From positions 1 to 5,843 of the forward strand of contig CAIQJD010000370.1 in assembly GCA_903872005.1 (NCBI GenBank): a stretch of DNA of 5,843 nt. The letters run 5' to 3'. The DNA comes from an uncultured bacterium. GTDB lineage: Bacteria > Chloroflexota > Anaerolineae > JACIWP01. The notes under the pieces were generated by a model. It saw nothing but the letters and a program-made list of their open reading frames with translations, searched no databases and was not told the origin of the DNA. Both the position numbers and the translations under genes were made by a program. Positions 1 to 5,565 of this stretch are shown here, one piece after another; position 1 is the stretch's first letter; every line of letters starts with the position of its first letter.

Positions 1-16
1 GGCCGGCTCTCCAGAG
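1..16 (-). promoter_or_regulatory. 5' strand of second glycine aptamer (truncated)
   Basis: Minus-strand CUCUG (16-12) followed directly by GAGAG (11-7) matches the 5' P1/P2 strands of the downstream aptamer in tandem glycine riboswitches, where this motif opens aptamer 2. The rest of the aptamer, including its second GCCGAAGG-like core and CUCUCAGG, must lie beyond position 1. The next bases (7-2) are a further GCCGGC, which could start a P3 stem like that of aptamer 1. Only the family pattern supports the call, because the partner strands are not in the window. Confidence 0.75.
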
Positions 17-116
17 TGCTGTCCCAACGCGATTCGGGAGCCTGAGAGTTTCCCCGGCGGGGGTACCCCTTCGGCGGCCGGCGACGGCCGGCGCTCTCTC
101 GCGTTGATCGTCCAGC
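1..116 (-). promoter_or_regulatory. Tandem glycine riboswitch: aptamer 1 complete, aptamer 2 cut by the window edge
   Basis: The minus-strand RNA carries the hallmarks of the glycine riboswitch family (Rfam glycine class). P1 is CAACGCG (106-100) paired perfectly with CGCGUUG (31-25). P2 pairs GAGAG (about 98-94) with the CUC of the conserved CUCUCAGG (48-41). A P3 hairpin is built from two GCCGGC copies (92-87 and 82-77) around a CGUC loop. The conserved GCCGAAGG core lies at 75-68, and a CCCC/GGGG hairpin (63-60 with 55-52) precedes AAACUCUC. Just 3' of P1, GCUG (116-113) pairs with CAGC (21-18), enclosing a 3-nt bulge GAC (112-110) and G.A, A.G, U.G pairs (109-107 with 22-24): the leader-linker kink-turn known for tandem glycine riboswitches. 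Aptamer 2 begins with CUCUG-GAGAG (16-7). The regulated gene lies left of the window; in this family it is typically glycine cleavage (gcv), glycine transport or related, but that is inference. Expression platform and ON/OFF sign are not visible. Confidence 0.93.
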
Positions 117-117
117 G

Positions 118-146
118 GTATGCGATTGTTGATATATCACGCGTAC
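118..146 (-). other. Possible 5'-end hairpin and 10-bp palindrome in the riboswitch leader
   Basis: Right at the predicted transcript start, minus-strand GUACGCG (146-140) can pair with CGCAUAC (124-118) with one C.A mismatch. The loop between them contains the perfect DNA palindrome TGATATATCA (130-139), an AT-rich island in very GC-rich surroundings. It could be a 5'-protecting stem or a repressor site just downstream of the promoter, or it may be chance. Nothing else in the sequence decides between these. Confidence 0.3.
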
Positions 147-181
147 ACTGATAGTTTACCACAAGAACGGCGCTTTGTCAA
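146..181 (-). promoter_or_regulatory. Sigma70-type promoter for the glycine-riboswitch leader
   Basis: On the minus strand TTGACA (181-176) is a perfect -35 hexamer. A 17-nt spacer (175-159) separates it from TAAACT (158-153), a good -10 match preceded by TGG, which forms an extended -10 element. With usual spacing, transcription starts near G146, about 40 nt before aptamer 1. The -35 begins only 9 bp after the stop codon of the glycosyltransferase gene, and no terminator separates the two. Read-through from the upstream operon into the riboswitch leader is therefore possible. Confidence 0.85.
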
Positions 182-190
182 TGCTCGCGT

Positions 191-1387
191 TTACCAGTTG
201 GCGTGGCGGCGCTCCTGGATGATGCGCCGGTAGACCTGGCGGGTCTGTTCGGCGATGCGGGGCCAGTTGAAGAGTTCCATGACGCGAGACCGGGCGCGGT
301 CGACGCGCTGGGAGGTCCATTCGGGGTGTTGCAGGGTTTGCAGGATGCCCCAGGCGACGGATTGTGGGTCGCCGGGGTAGGTGGTGAGGCCGGTTTCGGC
401 ATGTTGGACGACTTCTTGCAGGCCGCCGATGGCGGAGACGACGACCGGGCAGCCGGCGGCCATGGCTTCGAGGGCGACGATGCCAAAGGGTTCGTAGAGG
501 CTGGGGAAGACGGCGCAGTCGGCGGCGAGGAGGAGGCGGTCGCGGTCGTCATCGGGGATGCGGCCGGTGAAGAGGACCTTTTGGCCGATGCCCATTTCCC
601 AGGATAGTTGGCGCAGGCGCTCCAGGTCGGAGCCGGTGCCGGCGATGACGAATTTGGCGGCGGGGTATTGGGCCAGGACGGCGGGGACGGAGCGCACCAG
701 GGTCTCGATGCCTTTTTCATATTGCACGCGCCCGACGTAGAAGACGATCTTCTCATCGGGGAGGGCGTACATGGCGCGGAAGGTGTTCAGGTTGATGCCG
801 TGCCAGCGGTGGAAGCAGGCGGAGCTGACGCCGTTGGGGATGATGTCAATTTTGTCGGCCGGCGCGTGGAAGTAGTCGCGCACTTCCTGGGCCATGAATT
901 CGCTGCAGCAGATGACACGCCAGGCTTCGAAGGTGAGCCACCATTCGACCGCGTTGATTTGGTGGGAGAGGGGGGAGCCGAGGTAGCCGCGTCCGCGGCC
1001 GCGTTCGGTGGCGTGGATGGTGGCGACCAGGGGTGCGCGCCAGGCGCGTTTGAGGGCGCAGGCGGAGAAGGCTGTGAGCCAGTCGTGGGCGTGGATGAGG
1101 TCGAAGGGGCCGGTTTCATCGGCCAGGGCGACGGCGGCCTGTTCCAATGCCTGGTTGGTCTGCCAGGCTTGTGTGTAGAAGTCTCTGTCGGCGGCAGTGG
1201 GGAGTGGGATGCGATGGACTTGCGCGCCGTTGACGACTTCTATGTTGGCGCTGTCGCGCCAGCGGGGGGTGAGGACGTGCAGGTCGAGGTCGTCGCCGGC
1301 GAGGGCGGGCAGCAGTTCGGCGACGTGTTTGCCGAGGCCGCCGACGATGTAGGGCGGGTATTCCCAGGAGATCATCAGGACGCGCAT
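191..1387 (-). CDS. GT4-family glycosyltransferase, glycogen-synthase-like
   Basis: A 398-residue cytosolic retaining GT-B glycosyltransferase, normal length for GT4/GT5-like enzymes. The N-terminal domain begins with a beta strand and the acceptor-side loop YPPYIVGGLGKH (residues 10-21), then HAHDWLTA (99-106) and ATIHATERGRG (122-132), as in glycogen synthases. The C-terminal donor domain shows FYVGRVQYEKG (217-227; R220 and K225 are expected to contact the nucleotide diphosphate), FTGRIPDDD, and the E-x7-E motif EPFGIVALE (E299, E307). Substrate is not fixed by sequence: an alpha-glucan/glycogen role or transfer from another nucleotide sugar to an envelope glycan are both possible. Two ATG codons are adjacent (1390 and 1387). 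AAGGAGG lies 2 nt from the first but 5 nt from the second, so the second is chosen. It is the last gene of the operon, about 40 nt after the lipoprotein gene. Confidence 0.9.
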   Translation of the reverse strand: MRVLMISWEYPPYIVGGLGKHVAELLPALAGDDLDLHVLTPRWRDSANIEVVNGAQVHRIPLPTAADRDFYTQAWQTNQALEQAAVALADETGPFDLIHAHDWLTAFSACALKRAWRAPLVATIHATERGRGRGYLGSPLSHQINAVEWWLTFEAWRVICCSEFMAQEVRDYFHAPADKIDIIPNGVSSACFHRWHGINLNTFRAMYALPDEKIVFYVGRVQYEKGIETLVRSVPAVLAQYPAAKFVIAGTGSDLERLRQLSWEMGIGQKVLFTGRIPDDDRDRLLLAADCAVFPSLYEPFGIVALEAMAAGCPVVVSAIGGLQEVVQHAETGLTTYPGDPQSVAWGILQTLQHPEWTSQRVDRARSRVMELFNWPRIAEQTRQVYRRIIQERRHANW

Positions 1388-1392
1388 CATAG

Positions 1393-1399
1393 CCTCCTT
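1393..1399 (-). promoter_or_regulatory. Strong ribosome binding site AAGGAGG deciding the glycosyltransferase start
   Basis: AAGGAGG is a full-length Shine-Dalgarno match. The spacing is 5 nt to ATG at 1387 and only 2 nt to ATG at 1390, which favours the downstream start. It is the best ribosome binding site in the window, so this gene is probably translated independently of its upstream neighbour. Confidence 0.8.
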
Positions 1400-1427
1400 G
1401 CCCGATGGGTGGGCGGGTGAAAGGCGC

Positions 1428-2396
1428 TCAGGGCGCCAAGAGCGCGAGCGCGGGCGCGAAATAGATCGAGAGGCGATCGGGATGGTCGCCGGCCAGGGCG
1501 CGCGCGGCGCGGTAGGCGTAGCGCGCGGGCATGGAGGGCGGGTGGCCGGTCGCGGCGGCGAAACGGCCGGCGAATTCGGCGTCGGCGGCGTTGTCGGATG
1601 TCCAGGTGTAGACGCCGGCGTCGAGGGGGTGGAGTTTGTTCAGGAGCGGCAGGTATGGGCCGTTGAGCAGGGCGACCAGCGGTGGGTGGTCGCCGGCCAG
1701 GAAGTGGGCCGTGGCTTCGTCGTCGAGCCAAAGGGCGGCGATGTCGGCCGGCGCGCCGGGCGCGACGAGGGTGTAGCCGGCGGCGCGCAGGGCGGTTTCG
1801 AAGGGCGCGGCGAGGTCGGCCGGCTCGATGTGTAGCGCGAGGCGCTGTGTTTGCGGCCGCTGGCGCAGGAAGGCGATGAGGGCGGCGGCCACTTCGGGAG
1901 ATGTGGGGGCCATTGGGTCTACCCGGGGGTGGCCGGCGAGGGGTGGGCCGGCGCTGGGGACGACCAGGGGGAGGCCGGCGGCGCGGTAGATTGGCAGGGC
2001 GGCGGCGGTGGTTTGGGCTGACCAGTGGCCGATGACGCCGATGACGGAGGGGTCCTGGGCGAGCTTGCGGGCAGCGGTCATGGCGCCGGCCGGCTCGGCT
2101 TCGTCGTTGAGGGCGATGAGGGCAATTGGCCGGCCGCGCTGGCCGCCGGCGGCGTTTTGCTCGGCGATGGCGAGCTTGACGGCGGCGAGGACTTCGTAGC
2201 CGAGGTCGCGCTGTGCGCCCTCGAAGGGCGCGGCCAGCCCGATGGAGAGGGATGGGCCGCGCACGACGGGGCGACAGCCGGCTGAGAGGGCGCCGATTAG
2301 CAGCAGGCCGAAGAGGACGCGCAGGGTGAGGCGTCGTCGTTCGGTCGGCTGCGCGTTATTGCTGGTAAAGCGCCTGATTCCGCAGATGCTCCTCAT
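1428..2396 (-). CDS. Short periplasmic-binding-protein-like lipoprotein (Peripla_BP_6 / LivJ-like)
   Basis: The 322-residue product (from ATG 2396) has a basic stretch (ERRRLTLR, about 19-26), a hydrophobic segment (27-38) and a lipobox-like LSAGC with C41. The mature part follows the type I solute-binding pattern: SIGLAAPFEG (51-60), VKLAIAEQNAAGG (73-85), IALNDEAEPAGAMTAARKL (94-112), VIGVIGHWSAQTT (118-130) and LPLVVPSAG (142-150). This suggests a binding lipoprotein for an amino acid or similar small ligand of an ABC transporter, on the outer face of the membrane. No permease or ATPase gene is nearby. It is shorter than typical LivJ proteins (about 370-400), ending soon after YAYRAARAL, so the usual C-terminal segment seems missing. 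The start is uncertain: ATG 2396 overlaps mltG by 41 nt, lacks a Shine-Dalgarno and gives a long n-region. No ATG, GTG or TTG lies between the mltG stop and the lipobox; a CTG at 2324 is the alternative. Position -3 of the lipobox is Ser rather than Leu. Confidence 0.8.
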   Translation of the reverse strand: MRSICGIRRFTSNNAQPTERRRLTLRVLFGLLLIGALSAGCRPVVRGPSLSIGLAAPFEGAQRDLGYEVLAAVKLAIAEQNAAGGQRGRPIALIALNDEAEPAGAMTAARKLAQDPSVIGVIGHWSAQTTAAALPIYRAAGLPLVVPSAGPPLAGHPRVDPMAPTSPEVAAALIAFLRQRPQTQRLALHIEPADLAAPFETALRAAGYTLVAPGAPADIAALWLDDEATAHFLAGDHPPLVALLNGPYLPLLNKLHPLDAGVYTWTSDNAADAEFAGRFAAATGHPPSMPARYAYRAARALAGDHPDRLSIYFAPALALLAP

Positions 2397-3522
2397 AGGT
2401 TTTGGCGAAGGCGTGGGTTCCGTCGCCCTTGGAGTAGAAGTAGAAATAGTCGGTGCCGGCCGGGTTGAGTACGGCGTCAATGGATGCCAGGCTGGGGTTG
2501 CAGATGGGATGGGGCGGCAACCCCGGGTTCAGGTAGGTGTTGAAGATTGAGACGGTTTCGCTGAGGGCTTCGATGGGCAGGGGTAGGAGCCACCATTGGC
2601 TGGTGGCCGGCTGGAAGCCGAGGGCGTATTGCACGGTGGGGTCGGCTTGCAGGTACATGCCCTTTTTGATGCGGTTGAGATAGACGTCGGCGATCATGGG
2701 GCGTTCTTGGGCGACGACGGCTTCGCGTTCGACGATGGAGGCGAGGGTGAGCACTTCGAAGACGGAGAGGCCGCGCGCGGCGGCCTGGGAGCGCCGGCTG
2801 TCGTCGAAGCGGGCGTCCAGGGTGGCGATGAGCTTGTCTATGATCTGCGCGGCGTTGGCATTGGCGTTGACGCGATAGGTGTCGGGGAAGAGGTAGCCTT
2901 CGAGGCCGACGGTGGGGGGTTTGTCGCCCAGCACGGAGTAGGAGTAGCCGCCGGTGTTCACGGTGGTCATGAATTCGTCCGCGGTGACCAAGCCCTTGCG
3001 GGCGAGCATTTCTGCGACTTGTTCGGCGCGCCAGCCTTCGATGATCTGGATGGATGTCTCTTCGTAGAGGGCGTGCTGTAGGGCTTTGGCGATTTGGGGC
3101 ATGTTCATGTTGCGGGAGAGTTGGTAGTCGCCGGCGGCGAGCTTGGAGTCTACGCCGTAGTAGCGCATGTACCAGCGGAAGAGGCCGCCATCGCGAATGA
3201 GGCCGACGTCCTGGAGGCGTTGAGCGACCAGGATGGCCGCTTCGCCCTGGGCGATGGAGAAGTTCATCGGTGTGGCGTCGTCGCTGATCGGCGTTTCGAT
3301 GTCTTGTTGTTTCATCCGCATGTAGATGGTCAGGATGAATTCTTCGGGCGCGGCCAGGTTGGCTTTGCGCTCGAAGGGTTCGACGACGGCGATTTCGGGG
3401 CGGGAGTTGGCCGGCCGCGTTTGGCCGGCGATGAACTCTACGCCGACGATGCCTAATACTACCGTGGAGGCAATGGCCATGACGAAGAGGGCCACGCGCA
3501 CTACAATTTTGATCAGTTCCAC
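2356..3522 (-). CDS. mltG: Endolytic murein transglycosylase MltG (YceG-like)
   Basis: A 388-residue single-pass membrane enzyme that cleaves nascent glycan strands in peptidoglycan and is thought to set strand length by terminating synthesis. One N-terminal membrane helix (about 4-31) anchors it, with the rest outside. A LysM-like region (about 87-150) contains FSIAQGEAA and LAAGDYQLS. The catalytic domain shows GLEGYLFPDTY (206-216), LTLASIVEREA (258-268) with E265 as the expected catalytic Glu, YLNRIKKGMYLQADPTVQYAL (281-301), then FNTYLNPGLPPHPICNP (327-343), where GLPPHPI corresponds to the family's GLPPGPI, and a final DGTHAFAKTYEEH block. The loop at 302-326 with SQWWLLPLP is longer than in E. 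coli. The start is GTG at 3522, with GAGGGAG 7 nt upstream inside the last codons of ruvX. The gene begins 4 nt after ruvX, a common bacterial pairing, and overlaps the next gene. Confidence 0.97.
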   Translation of the reverse strand: MELIKIVVRVALFVMAIASTVVLGIVGVEFIAGQTRPANSRPEIAVVEPFERKANLAAPEEFILTIYMRMKQQDIETPISDDATPMNFSIAQGEAAILVAQRLQDVGLIRDGGLFRWYMRYYGVDSKLAAGDYQLSRNMNMPQIAKALQHALYEETSIQIIEGWRAEQVAEMLARKGLVTADEFMTTVNTGGYSYSVLGDKPPTVGLEGYLFPDTYRVNANANAAQIIDKLIATLDARFDDSRRSQAAARGLSVFEVLTLASIVEREAVVAQERPMIADVYLNRIKKGMYLQADPTVQYALGFQPATSQWWLLPLPIEALSETVSIFNTYLNPGLPPHPICNPSLASIDAVLNPAGTDYFYFYSKGDGTHAFAKTYEEHLRNQALYQQ

Positions 3523-3526
3523 TGGT

Positions 3527-3973
3527 TCACTCCCTCATGGTCCGCGCCGACAGGCCGTCGAGATAGGCTTGCAGGAAGATGGCTGCGGCGATGGCGTCTA
3601 CAGGCCGGCGGCGGCGGCTGCGGCGCTCGCCGCGGGCGAACAGCAGGCCGGCCGCGTCGGCGCTGGTCATGCTTTCGTCAACGTAGGTGATTTCTAGCCG
3701 GCATTCTTCGGCCAAGATGTTCCCGAAGTGGCGCACGCGGCGCGCCTGGAAGCCTTCGTTTTCGGGCGTTTCTGTCACGCCTCCCTGTGTAGACGGCAGG
3801 CCGAGGAGAATGGTTCCAGCGCCCAGCTCGCCGGCAATCTCGGCAATCCGCCGGGCGGCCTGGAGATCGGAGCTACGCTCGACGATGCCCCAGGTGCGGG
3901 CGATGAGGCCGGTCGGGTCGCTGACGGCGAGGCCAAGCCGGCGCTCGCCGAAGTCTACTGCCAGGATACGCAT
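3527..3973 (-). CDS. ruvX: RuvX/YqgF-family Holliday junction resolvase-like nuclease
   Basis: At 148 residues this matches the usual family length (about 130-150). It has the RNase H-like fold signature: ILAVDFGERRLGLAVSD (3-19, acidic D7), ILLGLPSTQGG (55-65), the YVDESMTSADA motif (97-107, D99/E100) and PVDAIAAAIFLQAYLD (124-139, D126). These acidic residues are the expected metal-binding set. Family members are described as putative Holliday junction resolvases, and E. coli YqgF is linked to pre-16S rRNA 5' processing, so either role is possible. Residues 115-123 (GERRSRRRR) are strongly basic and may contact nucleic acid. The ATG start overlaps the upstream stop as TAATG, which implies coupling. 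There is only a weak Shine-Dalgarno-like sequence upstream. Confidence 0.96.
   Translation of the reverse strand: MRILAVDFGERRLGLAVSDPTGLIARTWGIVERSSDLQAARRIAEIAGELGAGTILLGLPSTQGGVTETPENEGFQARRVRHFGNILAEECRLEITYVDESMTSADAAGLLFARGERRSRRRRPVDAIAAAIFLQAYLDGLSARTMRE
3530..3536 (-). promoter_or_regulatory. Ribosome binding site for mltG embedded in the ruvX stop region
   Basis: GAGGGAG lies 7 nt before the GTG start of mltG and supplies most of the last two sense codons of ruvX (Arg-Glu before TGA at 3529-3527). This supports the GTG start and implies coupled translation of ruvX and mltG. Confidence 0.75.
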
Positions 3974-5565
3974 TAGTCTAGCTCGGTGGTCACGACGATG
4001 TTGATGCGGAAGGCGAAGGGCGGCAGCCGGCCGGACCAGTCGGGACGCACCGATACCAGTGCGGGTTTTTTCAAGGGCAGGCGCTCGCCCACGATGGTTT
4101 GGGCGCGTTCCAGGGATTGGTTGACCAGGGCCTCGCGCAAGCCGCCGGTATCCAGGTTGGCGACGGAAATGCCGGAGGCGGTCATGGCGAAATTGACGCG
4201 GCGTTTGTCGCCCATGCGGACTTCGCCGCGCTCGAAGGTCAATCCTTGAGCCACCAGGGTCTGGTCGGGTGGGATGGATGATTGCAGCGCGCCGAGGGCG
4301 ACGGTATTGGCGTCCTGGCCGGCGATGGCGACGGCATTGGCGACGACGCGCATTTTCAGGCCGAGGGTCTCGGAGAGTTCGTCTACGAATTTGTCATAGA
4401 CTTCGCTGATGATGGCGACCTGTACGGTTTGGGGTGGGACGAATTCCTGGGTTTCCAGTTCTTCTTGCAGTTGCACGAAGGCTTGTTGGCGCAGTTGCTC
4501 CAGGAGCACTTCTTTGGCGTAGTCGCGGTCGCCGGCGGTGACGACGCCGACTTGCTTGACGTCGCCGCCGGTGGTGGCGCGCCCGTTGACGGCGGTGACG
4601 AGGAGGCCGACGCTGCCTTCGACGGTGCTGATCAGGAAGGCCGGGACGTTGCCGGAGGGGCCAGGGTTGACGGCGATGATTTCGGCGTCGGCGGTTTTGC
4701 CGAGGCCGGCCGGCACGATGACCTCTTTGCTGGTGCTGAAGCGGATGTTGGTGCCGGTGGAGGTGCGGACGACGGCGCCGGCGGGGACGCGCACTTCTTG
4801 GACGGTGCGGTTGGCGAAGGTGATGATGCCTTTGGCGCGTTCGTTGGGCGCGGCTTTCTTGCTGGTGGTGGCGATTTGGGCAGTGCCTTCGAGGCGGACT
4901 TCGATCAGGCGCGCCGGCACGACTTTGGCGCCCAGGTCAACTTCCGGGGCCTGGGGATCGGCTGTGACCAGGACGGTCTCGCTGACGCGATAGATGGCCG
5001 GGGTGACTTCGATGGTCGCTACCGGGACAAGGGTGACGATGGTATAGAAGAGGCCGGCTGCCAGCGCGATCACGACCAGCAGACTGACGAAGATGGAGAT
5101 GAGCCGGGTGCGGTCGGGCTGGGTACGCAGGCGGAAGCGGTCGCCGGGGATGCGCCGGCGCCGGACGCGCCGACGACGCGCCGGCAGCTCGGCGGCGTCG
5201 GGTTCGGGCCATGCCTCTTCCGGCAGCTTGGGTTGGCCGCGCTGACGCCAGCGCATGCCGAAGATTGCGCCGAAGGGGAAGAGGTAGGTGGGGATGCCGG
5301 CCTGGCGGGCGAGGGCGCGGGTCAGGCCGTCGCGGGCGACGAGCAGGACTTCGATGCCGAGGTCTTCGGCGCGCCGGCTCAGACGGCGCAAGGAGACCAG
5401 GCTCGCCAGCATGGCGGATGTGCCGGGGACGACGACGACCGCGTGTCGGCCGTCTATGCGTTCCAGACGATCCAGGAGTATCTCGATATCATCGCCGCGT
5501 TCGAGGTAGATTACATTGCGCCGGCGACGTGGGCCGCGTTGCGGGTTGTACGGTAGACTAGCCAT
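3973..5565 (-). CDS. Single-pass membrane protein with Rossmann-like N-terminal domain and Baseplate_J-like extracytoplasmic part
   Basis: A 530-residue protein in four blocks. Residues 18-95 form an alpha/beta domain (IYLERGDDIEILLDRLE, then HAVVVVPGTSAMLASLVSLRRLSRRAEDLGIEVLLVARD and ARQAGIPTY) resembling a nucleotide- or sugar-binding Rossmann-like fold. Residues 130-154 are very basic (ARRRRVRRRR and following), then one membrane helix (about 155-181); by the positive-inside rule the N-terminus is cytoplasmic. Residues 244-335 match the Baseplate_J/gp47 pattern: GIITFANRT, VRVPAGAVVRTSTG, IRFSTSKEVIVPAG, NPGPSGNVPAF, ISTVEGSVG, VNGRATTGGD. Residues 345-530 are a helix/strand-rich tail ending in a probable beta domain. 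The true function is unknown to me. No phage or contractile-injection genes are near, so I read it as an envelope protein sharing a fold. It overlaps its upstream neighbour by 8 nt and ruvX by 1 nt. The start ATG 5565 has no strong ribosome binding site. Confidence 0.85.
   Translation of the reverse strand: MASLPYNPQRGPRRRRNVIYLERGDDIEILLDRLERIDGRHAVVVVPGTSAMLASLVSLRRLSRRAEDLGIEVLLVARDGLTRALARQAGIPTYLFPFGAIFGMRWRQRGQPKLPEEAWPEPDAAELPARRRRVRRRRIPGDRFRLRTQPDRTRLISIFVSLLVVIALAAGLFYTIVTLVPVATIEVTPAIYRVSETVLVTADPQAPEVDLGAKVVPARLIEVRLEGTAQIATTSKKAAPNERAKGIITFANRTVQEVRVPAGAVVRTSTGTNIRFSTSKEVIVPAGLGKTADAEIIAVNPGPSGNVPAFLISTVEGSVGLLVTAVNGRATTGGDVKQVGVVTAGDRDYAKEVLLEQLRQQAFVQLQEELETQEFVPPQTVQVAIISEVYDKFVDELSETLGLKMRVVANAVAIAGQDANTVALGALQSSIPPDQTLVAQGLTFERGEVRMGDKRRVNFAMTASGISVANLDTGGLREALVNQSLERAQTIVGERLPLKKPALVSVRPDWSGRLPPFAFRINIVVTTELD

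Noticed and set aside
191..1390. First ATG at 1390 as the glycosyltransferase start
   Set aside because: It lies only 2 nt from AAGGAGG; the next codon, ATG 1387, has workable spacing of 5 nt. The difference is a single Met and cannot be settled without protein data.
608..1420. Plus-strand open frame (270 codons) opposite the glycosyltransferase, with other shorter ones such as 2596-3081
   Set aside because: Gly/Val/Asp/Glu-rich composition typical of antisense frames; the opposite strand encodes recognisable motifs throughout.
1423..1437. Small hairpin GGCGC-CCTGA-GCGCC followed by TTT at the end of the lipoprotein gene, as a terminator
   Set aside because: The stem is only 5 bp, the T run is three, and the stop codon lies in the loop. 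Such short GC palindromes are common here, so it is not supported as a terminator.
2397..2480. Upstream TTG start at 2480 extending the lipoprotein by 28 residues
   Set aside because: It would lengthen the overlap with mltG to 125 nt and add a Pro/Thr/Ser-rich stretch before the signal sequence, which makes no sense for a lipoprotein.
4282..5556. Long plus-strand open frame (424 codons), opposite the baseplate-J-like gene
   Set aside because: Its product is Gly/Asp/Ala/Val-rich low complexity with no domain, as expected for the antisense of a GC-rich gene, while the minus-strand protein has clear domains and a membrane helix.
3973..5565. Prophage or contractile injection system, suggested by the Baseplate_J-like domain
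   Set aside because: No tail, sheath, spike or other phage genes are present; neighbours are housekeeping genes and the protein has a membrane anchor and a cytoplasmic domain.
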